Source: Streptomyces tendae
GTDB taxonomy: Bacteria > Actinomycetota > Actinomycetes > Streptomycetales > Streptomycetaceae
Direction: 5' to 3'
Length of the DNA stretch: 64,000 nucleotides
Assembly: GCF_008632955.1 (NCBI RefSeq)
Contig: NZ_CP043959.1
Coordinates: forward strand, 6,262,001-6,326,000
Shown here: positions 35,221 to 45,140 of the stretch, one piece after another
Layout: each line of letters opens with the position of its first letter
Position numbering within the stretch: position 1 is the first letter of the stretch
The notes under the pieces: model-generated
What the model saw: the letters and a program-made list of their open reading frames with translations, nothing else
Databases searched by the model: none
Told to the model about the DNA's origin: nothing
Position numbers and translations under genes: made by a program

Positions 35221-38200
35221 TCAGGACCCCAGCACCGAGGTCAGGAACTCTCCGACCCAGCCCAGCAGGTCCCGTCCGACGAGCGGCTTCCCGCCCACCT
35301 TCGCGGTCTTCGGACGCGGCACCAGCACCTGGCGGGCGTTGGCCTTGACGAGCGTGCCCGGGTACAGGCGCTTCAGCCGCAGCTCCTGCGACTCGCGCAG
35401 CTCCACCGGCGCGAACCGGATGTTGTTGCCCTGCAGGACGATCTCGCCCACCGCGCAGGCCCGGGCGAGCATCCTCAGGCCCGCCACCAGCAGCAGGTTC
35501 TCCACCGGCTCCGGCAGCTTGCCGTAGCGGTCGACGAGCTCCTCGCGGACGGCCTTGATGTCCTCCTCGGAGTTCGCGGAGGCGATGGCCCGGTACGCCT
35601 GGAGGCGCAGCCGCTCGCCGGGCGCGTAGTCGTGCGGGACGTGCGCGTCGACCGGCAGCTCGATCTTCACCTCGAGCGGCGGCTCCTCCTCGATCTCGCC
35701 GGTCTCCAGCTGGCGCCGGTAGTCCGCGACGGCCTCGCCGACCATGCGGACGTACAGGTCGAAGCCGACGCCCGCGATGTGACCGGACTGCTCGCCGCCG
35801 AGCAGGTTGCCCGCGCCGCGGATCTCCAGGTCCTTCATCGCCACGTACATGCCGGCGCCCATCTCGGTGTGCTGGGCGATGGTCGCCAGCCGCTCGTGGG
35901 CGGTCTCCGTCAGCGGCTTCTCCGGCGGGTACAGGAAGTACGCGTACCCGCGCTCACGGCCGCGGCCGACCCGGCCGCGCAGCTGGTGCAGCTGGCTGAG
36001 GCCGAAGTTGTCGCCGCGCTCCACGATGAGGGTGTTGGCGTTGGAGATGTCGATGCCGGACTCGACGATCGTCGTCGACACCAGCACGTCGAACTTCTTC
36101 TCCCAGAAGTCGACGACGACCTGCTCGAGCGCCTGCTCCGACATCTGTCCGTGGGCGGTCGCGATGCGCGCCTCGGGCACGATCTCGCGCAGCCTCGCCG
36201 CCGCCCGGTCGATGGACTCGACCCGGTTGTGGATGTAGAAGACCTGGCCCTCGCGCAGCAGCTCACGGCGGATGGCGGCGCCGATCTGCTTCTGCTCGTA
36301 GGGGCCGACGAAGGTGAGCACCGGGTGGCGCTCCTCCGGCGGGGTGGTGATCGTCGACATCTCGCGAATGCCGGTGACCGCCATCTCCAGGGTGCGCGGG
36401 ATGGGGGTGGCGGACATGGTCAGCACGTCGACGTTGGCGCGCAGCTTCTTCAGCTGCTCCTTGTGCTCGACGCCGAACCGCTGCTCCTCGTCGACGACGA
36501 CCAGGCCCAGGTCCTTGAACTTGGTCTCGGAGGAGAACAGCCGGTGGGTGCCGATGACGACGTCCACCGAGCCTTCCCGCAGGCCCTCCAGGACCGCCTT
36601 GGCCTCGGTGTCGGTCTGGAAGCGGGAGAGCGCCTTCACGGTCACCGGGAACTGCGCGTACCGCTCGCTGAACGTGCCGAAGTGCTGCTGCACCAGCAGC
36701 GTGGTGGGGACGAGCACGGCGACCTGCTTGCCGTCCTGGACGGCCTTGAACGCGGCCCGCACCGCGATCTCCGTCTTGCCGTAGCCGACGTCGCCGCAGA
36801 TCAGCCGGTCCATCGGGACCGACTTCTCCATGTCCTCCTTGACCTCGGCGATCGTGGTGAGCTGGTCGGGCGTCTCCGCGTACGGGAAGGCGTCCTCCAG
36901 CTCGCGCTGCCAGGGCGTGTCGCCGCCGAAGGCGTGCCCGGGGGCGGCCATGCGGGCGCTGTACAGCTTGATCAGGTCGGCGGCGATCTCCTTGACGGCC
37001 TTCTTGGCGCGCGCCTTGGTCTTGGTCCAGTCGGCGCCGCCGAGCCGGTGCAGGGTGGGCGCCTCGCCGCCGACGTACTTGGTGATCTGCTCCAGCTGGT
37101 CGGTGGGGATGTACAGCCGGTCGCCGGGCTGGCCACGCTTGGCAGGGGCGTACTCCACGACCAGGTACTCGCGGGTGGCGCCCTGCACGGTGCGCTGCAC
37201 CATCTCGATGTAGCGGCCCACGCCGTGCTGCTCGTGGACGATGTGGTCGCCCGCCTCCAGGGTGAGCGGGTCGATGGTCTTGCGGCGCCGGGCGGGCATC
37301 CGGGCGCCCTCACGGCCGGACGCCTTCTGCCCGGTGAGGTCGGTCTCGGTGAGCACGGCGAGCTTGAGCACCGGGTCGACGAAGCCGTGGTCGATGCAGC
37401 CGCAGGAGACGTGCACGACGGACGGGGTGAGCTCGCCCAGGTCGCCGTCCAGGCGGGCGGCGATGCCCTCGCCGCCGAGCACCTCGACGGTGCGGGACGC
37501 CGGCCCCTGCCCCTCGGTGACGTAGACCGCGCGCCAGCCGTCGGCGAGCCAGCCCTTGGTGTCGGCGAGCGCCCGCGCGGTGTCGCCGCGGTAGGTCTCG
37601 GGGGCGTGCATGCCGAGCTTGAGGGTGTCGCCGTCGAGCTCCTCGTCGGCGGCGAACGGCGACACCGTCCACCACATCATGTCCAGCTCGCGGGCCCGGT
37701 CCCGGACGTCGGCGAGGGCCCGCAGGGAGGCCGCGCCGACGTCGATGGGCGCCTCGCCCCCGCCGGCGGTGGCCGCCCAGGACGCCTGGAGGAACTCCTG
37801 CGAGGTGGCGACCAGGTCGGAGGCGCGCGTGCGCACCCGCTCCGGGTCGCACACCACGGCCATGGCGCCCTTGGGCAGCACGTCCAGCAGCAGTTCCATG
37901 TCGTCGACGAGGACCGGGGCGAGGGACTCCATGCCCTCCACGGCGATGCCCTCGGCGATCTTGCCGAGCAGTTCGCCCAGCTCGGGGTGGTCCTCGGCGA
38001 GGGCGGCGGCCCGCTCCCGGACCTGGGGCGTCAGCAGCAGCTCGCGGCAGGGCGGGGCCCACAGGCCGTGCTCGGCGACCTCCAGGGAGCGCTGGTCGGC
38101 GACCTTGAAATAGCGGATCTCCTCGACGTCGTCGCCCCAGAACTCCACCCGAAGGGGGTGCTCCTCGGTGGGCGGGAACACGTCGAGGATGCCGCCGCGC

Positions 38201-38754
38201 ACGGCGAACTCGCCGCGCTTCTCGACCAGCTCCACGCGCGCGTACGCGGCGGCGGCGAGGGCTTCGACGACCTCGTTCAGATCGGCGCTCTGCCCGCTGC
38301 GCAGCGAGACGGGCTCCAGGTCGCCCAGGCCCTTGACCTGCGGCTGGAGCACGGAGCGCACGGGTGCGACGACGACGGAGACCGGGCCGGTCTCGGGGTC
38401 GTCGGGTCGCGGGTGGGCCAGGCGCCGCAGCACGGCGAGGCGGCGGCCGACGGTGTCACTGCGGGGGCTGAGCCGCTCGTGCGGGAGCGTCTCCCACGAC
38501 GGGTACTCCACGACGCCCTCGGGCGGCAGCAGCGAGCGCAGGGCGGCCGCCAGGTCCTCCGCCTCGCGCCCGGTCGCCGTCACGGCCAGCACGGGGCGGC
38601 CGGTGTCCCGCGCCAGGGCGGCGACCGCGAAGGGACGGGCCGCGGGCGGGCCGACCAGGTCGACGTGCGTGCGGTTGCCGTCGGTGGCGGCCGTGACCGC
38701 TTCCGCGAGGGCGGTGTCCTTGACGACGGCGTCGAGCAGACCGTGCAGGCTCAT
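35221..38754 (-). CDS. mfd: Transcription-repair coupling factor
   Basis: DNA translocase that removes stalled RNA polymerase and recruits UvrA. The 1177-residue protein is full length: UvrB-like N-terminal region (RPVLAVTATGREAEDLAAAL, FPPTEEHPLRVEFWGD), RNA-polymerase-interaction domain (GDHIVHEQHGVGRY), helicase motifs (Walker A CGDVGYGKTE, DEEQRFGV in place of DEAH, TMSATPIPRTLEMA, QLRGRVGRGRERGYAY) and the C-terminal TRCF domain. ATG at 38754 has a weak ribosome site, but upstream sequence lacks homology. Confidence 0.97.
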   Translation of the reverse strand: MSLHGLLDAVVKDTALAEAVTAATDGNRTHVDLVGPPAARPFAVAALARDTGRPVLAVTATGREAEDLAAALRSLLPPEGVVEYPSWETLPHERLSPRSDTVGRRLAVLRRLAHPRPDDPETGPVSVVVAPVRSVLQPQVKGLGDLEPVSLRSGQSADLNEVVEALAAAAYARVELVEKRGEFAVRGGILDVFPPTEEHPLRVEFWGDDVEEIRYFKVADQRSLEVAEHGLWAPPCRELLLTPQVRERAAALAEDHPELGELLGKIAEGIAVEGMESLAPVLVDDMELLLDVLPKGAMAVVCDPERVRTRASDLVATSQEFLQASWAATAGGGEAPIDVGAASLRALADVRDRARELDMMWWTVSPFAADEELDGDTLKLGMHAPETYRGDTARALADTKGWLADGWRAVYVTEGQGPASRTVEVLGGEGIAARLDGDLGELTPSVVHVSCGCIDHGFVDPVLKLAVLTETDLTGQKASGREGARMPARRRKTIDPLTLEAGDHIVHEQHGVGRYIEMVQRTVQGATREYLVVEYAPAKRGQPGDRLYIPTDQLEQITKYVGGEAPTLHRLGGADWTKTKARAKKAVKEIAADLIKLYSARMAAPGHAFGGDTPWQRELEDAFPYAETPDQLTTIAEVKEDMEKSVPMDRLICGDVGYGKTEIAVRAAFKAVQDGKQVAVLVPTTLLVQQHFGTFSERYAQFPVTVKALSRFQTDTEAKAVLEGLREGSVDVVIGTHRLFSSETKFKDLGLVVVDEEQRFGVEHKEQLKKLRANVDVLTMSATPIPRTLEMAVTGIREMSTITTPPEERHPVLTFVGPYEQKQIGAAIRRELLREGQVFYIHNRVESIDRAAARLREIVPEARIATAHGQMSEQALEQVVVDFWEKKFDVLVSTTIVESGIDISNANTLIVERGDNFGLSQLHQLRGRVGRGRERGYAYFLYPPEKPLTETAHERLATIAQHTEMGAGMYVAMKDLEIRGAGNLLGGEQSGHIAGVGFDLYVRMVGEAVADYRRQLETGEIEEEPPLEVKIELPVDAHVPHDYAPGERLRLQAYRAIASANSEEDIKAVREELVDRYGKLPEPVENLLLVAGLRMLARACAVGEIVLQGNNIRFAPVELRESQELRLKRLYPGTLVKANARQVLVPRPKTAKVGGKPLVGRDLLGWVGEFLTSVLGS

Positions 38755-38896
38755 GCGGGGCGGAATTCCCTTCCGGGGGTGTGCAACACGACGGGCCCGA
38801 CGCGCGCCGCGGGCCGGGGGTGTCCAGGGTACGTCGCCCCGCCCACGGCCGCCGGGGGCTGTGGACAACCACGAGTACCCGGGTCGGGGCGCGCGC

Positions 38897-38938
38897 ACCG
38901 GCGCCGGAAAGTCCTGAGGCGGACTTTCCGGCGCCGGT
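38897..38938 (-). terminator. 18-bp hairpin terminator after the second ABC operon
   Basis: Perfect arms 38897-38914 and 38921-38938 with loop TGAGGC begin 59 bases past the permease stop, between it and mfd. Confidence 0.88.
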
Positions 38939-38997
38939 CTCCCCGCAACCCCCGTGTGCGGTGGCCGGGTGACCGCCGTGTCCGGCGGCCGGGGCTC

Positions 38998-41577
38998 CTA
39001 TTCGGTGGCGATGGCGTTGAGGACGTTCATCCGGCCGGCCCGGAAGGCCGGGACCAGCGCGGCGAACAGGCCGACGAAGGCCGACCCGACGAACACGCCG
39101 GCGATCGTGGGCCACGGGACGTCGAGGACCTTCAGGCCCTCCAGGGCGAGCAGCTGCTGCGCGGTGGCGCCCCAGCCCAGGCCCAGTCCGAGACCGAGCA
39201 GGGCACCGAAGAGGGCGATCACGACGGACTCCATGCGGATCATGCGGCGCAGCTGGCGGCGCGAGAGGCCGATGGCCCGCATCAGGCCGATCTCCCGGGT
39301 GCGCTCCACCACCGACAGGGCCAGGGTGTTCACCACGCCGAGGACCGCGACGACGATCGCCAGGGCGAGCAGGCCGTAGACCATGTTCAGCAGCTGGCCG
39401 ATCTGGTCCTGCAAGGCCTCCTTGTAGTCGGTCTGGTCGCGCACCTGGTACTGCGGGAAGCCGTCCAGCGACTTCTTGAGCGCCGCGTACGCGGCGTCCT
39501 TGTGCCCGTCCTCGGCCGAGACGAAGACCAGCTGGTCCAGCGGCATCCTGTCCGCCGGGACGTACCTGGCGAGGGTGTCGATGGACGTGTACATCGCGCC
39601 CGCGTCGACCACGCCCTCGCTGCTGGTGATGGCGCGGACCGTCAGGGAGCCGGCCGTGCCGTCCTTGAAGGCGACCTGGATCTTCGAGCCGAGGGTGACG
39701 TCGTGGTCCTTGGCGAAGTCCTCGTGGACGGACATCGAGCCGGGCAGGTAGGCGTCCTCGAGCTGGCCGGCGACGGTCTCGACCCGCAGGTCGGTGGCGT
39801 ACGTCGGGTCGGCGGCGGTGATCGCGGTGTCGTCGCTGGTCTTCCCGTCGGGCGTGGTGAAGTCGGCCTGGGTCCACTTGTACTCGGTGACCCGGTCCAC
39901 GCCCGGTGTCGACCGCACGGCCTCGACGGCCTCCGGGGTGACCAGCTGCCCCTGGTCGTTCTGGATGATGAAGTCCGTGCCGACCGCCTTGTCGAGTTCC
40001 TCGCCGGCCGAGGCGACCATGGAGGAGCCGACCACGGACAGGCACGCCACCAGCGCGAGCCCGATCATCAGCGCGGCTCCGGTGGCACCGGTGCGGCGCG
40101 GGTTGCGCAGGGCGTTGCGTTCGGCCATGCGGCCCACGGGGCCGAAGGCTCGCAGCAGGACCGCGCCGAGGACCCGGACCACGCCGCTCGCGAGCACGGG
40201 TCCGACGACGACGAAGCCGATGAGGGACAGCACCACGCCCAGGCCCAGCCAGAGCGAGCCCTCGGTGGCCTTGTCCGCGCTGCCCGCCAGGTAGAGGGCG
40301 TAGCCGCCGGCGCCGGTGAGGACCAGACCGATCAGGCTCCGGATGCGGCCGGCCTTGGCGTCGGCCGGGGTGCCGGCGTCGCGCAGCGCGGCCATCGGGG
40401 AGATCTTCCCGGCCCGCCGGGCGGGCAGGTAGGCGGCGAGGACGGTGACGACCACGCCGAGGAGCAGGCCGAGCGCGGGGGTCGTCCAGGCGATCGTGAG
40501 GTCACCGGTGGACAGCTCCATGCCCATGAGACCCATGAGCTTCATCAGGCCGATCGCGAGGCCGATGCCCGCGCCGACGCCGAGGACCGATCCGACGACG
40601 CCGAGCAGCAGCGCCTCGATCAGCACGGACCGGTTGACCTGCTTGCGGGAGGAGCCGATGGCCCGCATCAGGCCGATCTCCCGGGTGCGCTGGGCGACCA
40701 GCATGGAGAAGGTGTTGATGATCAGGAAGATGCCGACGAGGAAGGCGATCCCGGCGAAGCCGAGCATCGCGTACTTCAGGACGCCCATGAAGTCGCCGAC
40801 GCTCTCCTTGTTGGCGTCCGCGCTCTCCTTGGCGGTCTGGACCTTGTAGTCGGTGCCGAGCGCGGTCAGGACGTTGCGCTTCAGCTGGTCGTCGCTGACG
40901 CCGGCCGCGGCGGTGACGTTGACGTTGGTGTAGACGCCGCTCTCGCCGACCAGGGTCCGCTGGGCGGTCCGCGTGTCCAGGAAGAAGATCGCGGCGCCGG
41001 GGTTGGTGACGGTGAAGTCGGCGATGCCGGAGATCTTCGCGGTGTGCGTGCCGAGGGCGCTGATCACGCCGATCTCGTCGCCGAGCGCCAGGTCGTGCTT
41101 GTCGGCGGTGTCGGCGTCGACCATGATCTGGTCCGCGCCCTTGGGCGCCGCACCGTCGGTGATCTCCATGGTGCGGGCGTCGTTGCGGTTCCAACTGCCG
41201 ACGATGGTCGGGCCGCCGCTGGTGGGCGAGAGGCTGTCCTTGTCGCCGTCGACGACGGTCACGGAGGTGGAGAACACCGTGCCCTCGGCGGACTTCACGC
41301 CCTCCGCCGCGCGCACCTCGTCGACCACGGCCGCCGGTACCACCGGCGGCTTGCCGTTGCCGGAGGTCGTCTCGCCGCCGTCGGAGGCGTCCTTGGCGCT
41401 GACGGTGACGTCCGAGGAGGTCGCCGCGAAGAGCTTGTCGAAGGTGGTGCCCATGGTGTCCGTGAACACCAGCGTCCCGCAGACGAACGCCACCGACAGC
41501 AGCACCGCCACCGCGGACAGCGCCATGCGTCCCTTGTGCGCGAGGAAGTTGCGCATCGAGGTCTTGAGGACGGTCAT
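38998..41577 (-). CDS. FtsX/MacB-type ABC permease, second copy
   Basis: An 859-residue permease with the same duplicated layout as the one at 11665-14196: N-terminal helix (about 18-38), first FtsX core with AQRTREIGLMRAIGSSRKQV, and C-terminal FtsX core with ERTREIGLMRAIGLSRRQL, each beside an extracytoplasmic domain. Its ATG overlaps the stop of the ATPase gene (ATGA), so the two are translationally coupled. Likely an exporter or mechanotransmitter of envelope substrates. Confidence 0.9.
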   Translation of the reverse strand: MTVLKTSMRNFLAHKGRMALSAVAVLLSVAFVCGTLVFTDTMGTTFDKLFAATSSDVTVSAKDASDGGETTSGNGKPPVVPAAVVDEVRAAEGVKSAEGTVFSTSVTVVDGDKDSLSPTSGGPTIVGSWNRNDARTMEITDGAAPKGADQIMVDADTADKHDLALGDEIGVISALGTHTAKISGIADFTVTNPGAAIFFLDTRTAQRTLVGESGVYTNVNVTAAAGVSDDQLKRNVLTALGTDYKVQTAKESADANKESVGDFMGVLKYAMLGFAGIAFLVGIFLIINTFSMLVAQRTREIGLMRAIGSSRKQVNRSVLIEALLLGVVGSVLGVGAGIGLAIGLMKLMGLMGMELSTGDLTIAWTTPALGLLLGVVVTVLAAYLPARRAGKISPMAALRDAGTPADAKAGRIRSLIGLVLTGAGGYALYLAGSADKATEGSLWLGLGVVLSLIGFVVVGPVLASGVVRVLGAVLLRAFGPVGRMAERNALRNPRRTGATGAALMIGLALVACLSVVGSSMVASAGEELDKAVGTDFIIQNDQGQLVTPEAVEAVRSTPGVDRVTEYKWTQADFTTPDGKTSDDTAITAADPTYATDLRVETVAGQLEDAYLPGSMSVHEDFAKDHDVTLGSKIQVAFKDGTAGSLTVRAITSSEGVVDAGAMYTSIDTLARYVPADRMPLDQLVFVSAEDGHKDAAYAALKKSLDGFPQYQVRDQTDYKEALQDQIGQLLNMVYGLLALAIVVAVLGVVNTLALSVVERTREIGLMRAIGLSRRQLRRMIRMESVVIALFGALLGLGLGLGWGATAQQLLALEGLKVLDVPWPTIAGVFVGSAFVGLFAALVPAFRAGRMNVLNAIATE

Positions 41578-42362
41578 GACGTGCGCCCCCGGGCGTCGAA
41601 GTCCTTCATGCGGTCCAGGACCTGCTCGGCGGTGGGCTGGAGCATCTCGTCGACGATGCGGCCGTCGGCGAGGTACAGCACCCGGTCCGCGTAGGAGGCG
41701 GCGACGGGGTCGTGGGTGACCATCACGATGGTCTGGCCCAGCTCGTCGACCGAGCGGCGCAGGAAGCCCAGCACCTCGGCACCGGCGCGGGAGTCGAGGT
41801 TGCCGGTCGGCTCGTCGCCGAAGATGATCTCCGGCCGGGCGGCCAGGGCCCGCGCCACGGCGACCCGCTGCTGCTGCCCGCCGGAGAGCTGCGTCGGCCG
41901 GTGCTTCAGCCGCCCGGCGAGGCCGACGGTCTCCACCACCCGGTCCAGCCACGCCTGGTCGGGCCTGCGACCGGCGATGTCCATGGGCAGCGTGATGTTC
42001 TCGAGCGCGTTGAGCGTCGGCAGCAGGTTGAACGCCTGGAAGATGAAGCCGATCCGGTCGCGGCGCAGCCGGGTGAGCTTCTTGTCCTTCAGGCCGGTGA
42101 TCTCGGTGTCGTCCAGGTAGATCTGACCGCTCGTCACGGTGTCGAGCCCGGCGAGGCAGTGCATCAGCGTGGACTTGCCGGACCCCGAGGGGCCCATGAT
42201 CGCGGTGAACTGCCCGCGGGCGATGTCCACGTCGACGTGGTCGAGGGCGACGACGCGGGTCTCCCCCGACCCGTACGCCTTCACGACCTGCCGCGCCCGC
42301 GCGGCAACGGCCGTAGTCCCTCCAGTACCCCCGTGCCTGGGAATGGTCACAGCCGTTGTCAC
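41574..42362 (-). CDS. ABC transporter ATP-binding protein, second copy
   Basis: A 262-residue MacB/LolD-type ATPase: Walker A GPSGSGKST, Q-loop FQAFNLLPTLNALENI, signature LSGGQQQR, Walker B IFGDEPTGNLD. It is highly similar to the ATPase at 10839-11609. GTG at 42362 follows AGGAGACATACC. It leads a two-gene operon with the permease. The upstream spacer is long (about 670 bases) and probably carries its regulation. Confidence 0.92.
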   Translation of the reverse strand: MTTAVTIPRHGGTGGTTAVAARARQVVKAYGSGETRVVALDHVDVDIARGQFTAIMGPSGSGKSTLMHCLAGLDTVTSGQIYLDDTEITGLKDKKLTRLRRDRIGFIFQAFNLLPTLNALENITLPMDIAGRRPDQAWLDRVVETVGLAGRLKHRPTQLSGGQQQRVAVARALAARPEIIFGDEPTGNLDSRAGAEVLGFLRRSVDELGQTIVMVTHDPVAASYADRVLYLADGRIVDEMLQPTAEQVLDRMKDFDARGRTS

Positions 42363-43031
42363 GGTATGTCTCCTATGTCAGTCGTCACGGCAGAGCGGTG
42401 CCCCGGCGGACCGCCCTCGTCCTCGGCGGCCACCTGTGCGTGCTGCTCGGTGTGTGGTGCTCGGTGCGTGCTTGAGTCTCGCGGCCGGGAGGGGTCCGGC
42501 GCGCTGGTGTTCAGCGCAGTCTTTCCCTGAGGAAAACCCCACCCCCGGTGCTGTGCTCCGCCACCCCCCGGCGGCGTAAAGCCAGGTTAAGGACAGAGCC
42601 GGCCCCGCTGCGTCCTCCGGCGGTACGACCCCTCCCCGAGCCGTAGTACGGAGGTGCCCCTAGGGGCTCTCACCCGTGGGGCGGAGTCCGTCTCGGGGTC
42701 GCCTCCTCCCTCCGGTGCGCCCGGACTCCTCCTCGCCGGCGCGCCGGGCGTCCTCCCGCCGACGCGCCCAGGCTTCCCCCTGCCGTCGCGTCAGGGTCAA
42801 GCGGACCCCGGCCCCGGGGTGGCCCGGGAACCCCGCGAACGGCGCAAAAGTCTGAGTTAATCCGGGTAACACCCCAGCTCAGGGCCCGTGCCGCCGACGT
42901 AAGCGCATACCGGCCGGCCAGTTCGGCCAAACCGTCGCGCAGGCCGCTACGCACGAGTAACGTGCGGGCTCCGCTCCCCACCCCCCTCCCTGCGGTCCCC
43001 ACCCGGACCCGAACCGCGCAAGGAGCACGGG
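42363..43031. other. Long divergent spacer between ABC and symporter operons
   Basis: A 669-base region with no credible gene. Locally AT-richer spots lie at 42576-42600 (GGCGTAAAGCCAGGTTAAGGA) and 42845-42870 (AAAAGTCTGAGTTAATCC, then GGGTAAC with GTTA/TAAC symmetry). The small inverted repeat CGCACG-AGTAA-CGTGCG is at 42950-42966, 66 bases before the symporter operon. Promoters for both operons are expected here, but none is clear enough to call. Confidence 0.4.
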
Positions 43032-43511
43032 ATGCCCGCCGACCCCTCCCGTACCCCACCACCCCGACGCCCGTACGACCCGCACCCCTCCCCCGGCTCC
43101 CCGTACGCCGGCCCTCGCCACGTCTCCCCCGCCCATCGCACCTACCCCTGGCAGCCGCCCGTCCCGCCCCCGCCCGGACCGCACCGGGCGCCCCGGCACG
43201 CCCCGCTGGGACACCACAGCGACCTGCGCCGGCTGCGCGGCGCCTACCGGTGGCAGCGCCGCACCGCCACCCTCACCGCGCTCGGCTACTTCGTCCTCTT
43301 CCTCGTGCTGTCGGCGTTCGCGCCGTCCTTCATGACCGGCACCGTCACCGACGGCGTCCCCACCGGCCTCCTGCTCGCCCTGCTCCAGGTCCCCGTCACC
43401 TGGCTGGCCGTCGCCCTGTACGAGGGGACCGCGCGGCGCCGCGTCGACCCGCTCGCCGACCTGATCCGCCGCCAGGCGGCCGTCGACGCACGGCGGGAGG
43501 CGACGCGATGA
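43032..43511 (+). CDS. DUF485 membrane protein, symporter partner
   Basis: 159 residues. A Pro/Arg-rich cytosolic region (1-70) precedes two transmembrane helices (about 82-102, LGYFVLFLVLSAFAPSFM, and 112-130, LLLALLQVPVTWLAVALYE) of the DUF485 family. These proteins pair with acetate-type solute:sodium symporters. Its stop overlaps the start of the symporter gene (ATGA), so the two are coupled. ATG at 43032 follows AAGGAG by six bases. Confidence 0.85.
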   Translation: MPADPSRTPPPRRPYDPHPSPGSPYAGPRHVSPAHRTYPWQPPVPPPPGPHRAPRHAPLGHHSDLRRLRGAYRWQRRTATLTALGYFVLFLVLSAFAPSFMTGTVTDGVPTGLLLALLQVPVTWLAVALYEGTARRRVDPLADLIRRQAAVDARREATR

Positions 43512-45124
43512 GCCCGCGGTTCGGGGAGTCCGCGCAGACCATGTCCCTGGTGGGCTTCTCCGCCGTCGCCACGATCACCCTGCTGCTGTGCGTGATGACC
43601 GGCCCCGACCGGGACGACCTCGACGAGTTCTACACCGGCTACGGCTCCCTCTCCCCCCTGCGCAACGGCCTGGCCATCGCCGGGGACTACATCTCCGCGG
43701 CGACCGTCCTGGGCACCGGCGGTGTCATCGCGCTGTTCGGCCACGACGGGATCGTGCTCGCCCTGAGCACCGCCCTGTCCCTGATGCTGCTGATGTTCCT
43801 GCTGGCCGAACCCCTGCGCAACGCGGGCCGGTTCACCATGGGCGACGCGCTGGCCCGCCGCATGCCGGGCGGTCGCGCGGTCCGCGTCACCGCCAGCGTC
43901 GTCACCCTCGCCGCGCTGCTGCCGCTGATGCTGGTGCAACTCGCCGGCACCGGACAGCTCATGGGGTTCATCCTGGGGTTCTCCGGGGAGTCCCTGCAGA
44001 CCGGCTGCATCGTCGGCGTGGGCGCGCTGATGATCAGCTACGCGGCCATCGGCGGCATGAAGGGCACCGCCCTCATCCAGATCCTGAAGATCGTGCTGCT
44101 GCTCGGCTCCGGCCTCGTGGTCGCCGCCCTGATCCTGCGCCGCTTCGGCTGGGACCCGGGCGCCCTCTTCGACGCGGCCGCCGCGAACAGCGGAACCGGC
44201 GACGCCTTCCTCACCTCCGGACTGCAGTTCGCCGGCGGCGCGAGCCCCGGCATCGACATGATCAGCTCCCACCTCACGGTGGTCCTCGGCGGTGCCTGCC
44301 TGCCCCACGTCACCATGCGCATGTACACCGCCTCCAGCGCCCCCCAGGTGCGCCGCTCGATGTCCTGGGCGGTGTCGGGCGTGGCGCTGTTCGTGCTGGT
44401 CATCACCGTCGTCGGCTTCGGCGCGACCGCCCTGCTCGGGCGGGCCGCGATCGCTGAGGCGGACCCGCGCGGGAACACCGCCTACCTGCTCGGCTCACGC
44501 GCCGTGTTCGGCGCGGAGGTGTCCACCGCGGAGACCGTCCTGTTCACCACGGTCACCACGGCGATCTTCCTCACCGTCCTCGCCTCCGTCGCCGGGATGA
44601 TCCTCGCCTGCGCCAACTCCCTGGCCCACGACGTCTTCGCGGCCCGCGTCCGCGCGATGTCACCGCGCCGCGAGATGCTGCTGGCGCGGCTGTCCGCCGT
44701 GGCCGTCGGCGTCCCCGCGATCCTGCTGGCCACCCTGGTGCAGCACCACAGCCTGCACCCGCTGATCACGCTGTCCTTCTGCCTGGGCGCCTCCGCCATC
44801 GCGCCCGCCCTCGTCTACAGCCTCTTCTGGCGCCGCTACACCCGTACGGGCCTGCTCGCGACGCTCATCGGCGGGACCCTCTGCGTCCTGGTGCTGATGC
44901 CGGGCACCAACCTGGTCTCCGGCTCGCCCGTCGCCGCCTTCCCCGACGCCGACTTCAACTGGTTCCCCTTCACCACCACCGGCCTGCTCTCCATCCCCGT
45001 GGGCTTCCTCTGCGGCTGGCTCGGCACGGTGGCCTCCGGCCGCGCCCGGGCGGAGGAACAGCGCCGCCAGTACGAGGCGGTGGAGGGCTGGATCCTCGCC
45101 GGCGCCGTCCGCAGAAGGCCGTGA
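43508..45124 (+). CDS. Solute:sodium symporter, acetate permease (ActP) type
   Basis: A 538-residue integral membrane protein of the SSS family with about 13 helices, expected to import acetate or a related monocarboxylate with Na+ or H+. Characteristic stretches include DEFYTGYGSLSPLRNGLAIA, GDYISAATVLGTGGVIALFG and GGMKGTALIQILKIVLL. It partners with the upstream DUF485 protein. It is convergent with the coiled-coil gene, with only 16 bases between, so no separate terminator is visible. Confidence 0.88.
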   Translation: MSPRFGESAQTMSLVGFSAVATITLLLCVMTGPDRDDLDEFYTGYGSLSPLRNGLAIAGDYISAATVLGTGGVIALFGHDGIVLALSTALSLMLLMFLLAEPLRNAGRFTMGDALARRMPGGRAVRVTASVVTLAALLPLMLVQLAGTGQLMGFILGFSGESLQTGCIVGVGALMISYAAIGGMKGTALIQILKIVLLLGSGLVVAALILRRFGWDPGALFDAAAANSGTGDAFLTSGLQFAGGASPGIDMISSHLTVVLGGACLPHVTMRMYTASSAPQVRRSMSWAVSGVALFVLVITVVGFGATALLGRAAIAEADPRGNTAYLLGSRAVFGAEVSTAETVLFTTVTTAIFLTVLASVAGMILACANSLAHDVFAARVRAMSPRREMLLARLSAVAVGVPAILLATLVQHHSLHPLITLSFCLGASAIAPALVYSLFWRRYTRTGLLATLIGGTLCVLVLMPGTNLVSGSPVAAFPDADFNWFPFTTTGLLSIPVGFLCGWLGTVASGRARAEEQRRQYEAVEGWILAGAVRRRP

Positions 45125-45140
45125 CACCCGCCGCCGGCCG

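Noticed and set aside
35632..41694. A 2020-codon open frame on the plus strand
   Set aside because: It is antisense to mfd and the second ABC operon. Such long shadow frames arise from G/C third-position bias, and its translation is low complexity with no family features.
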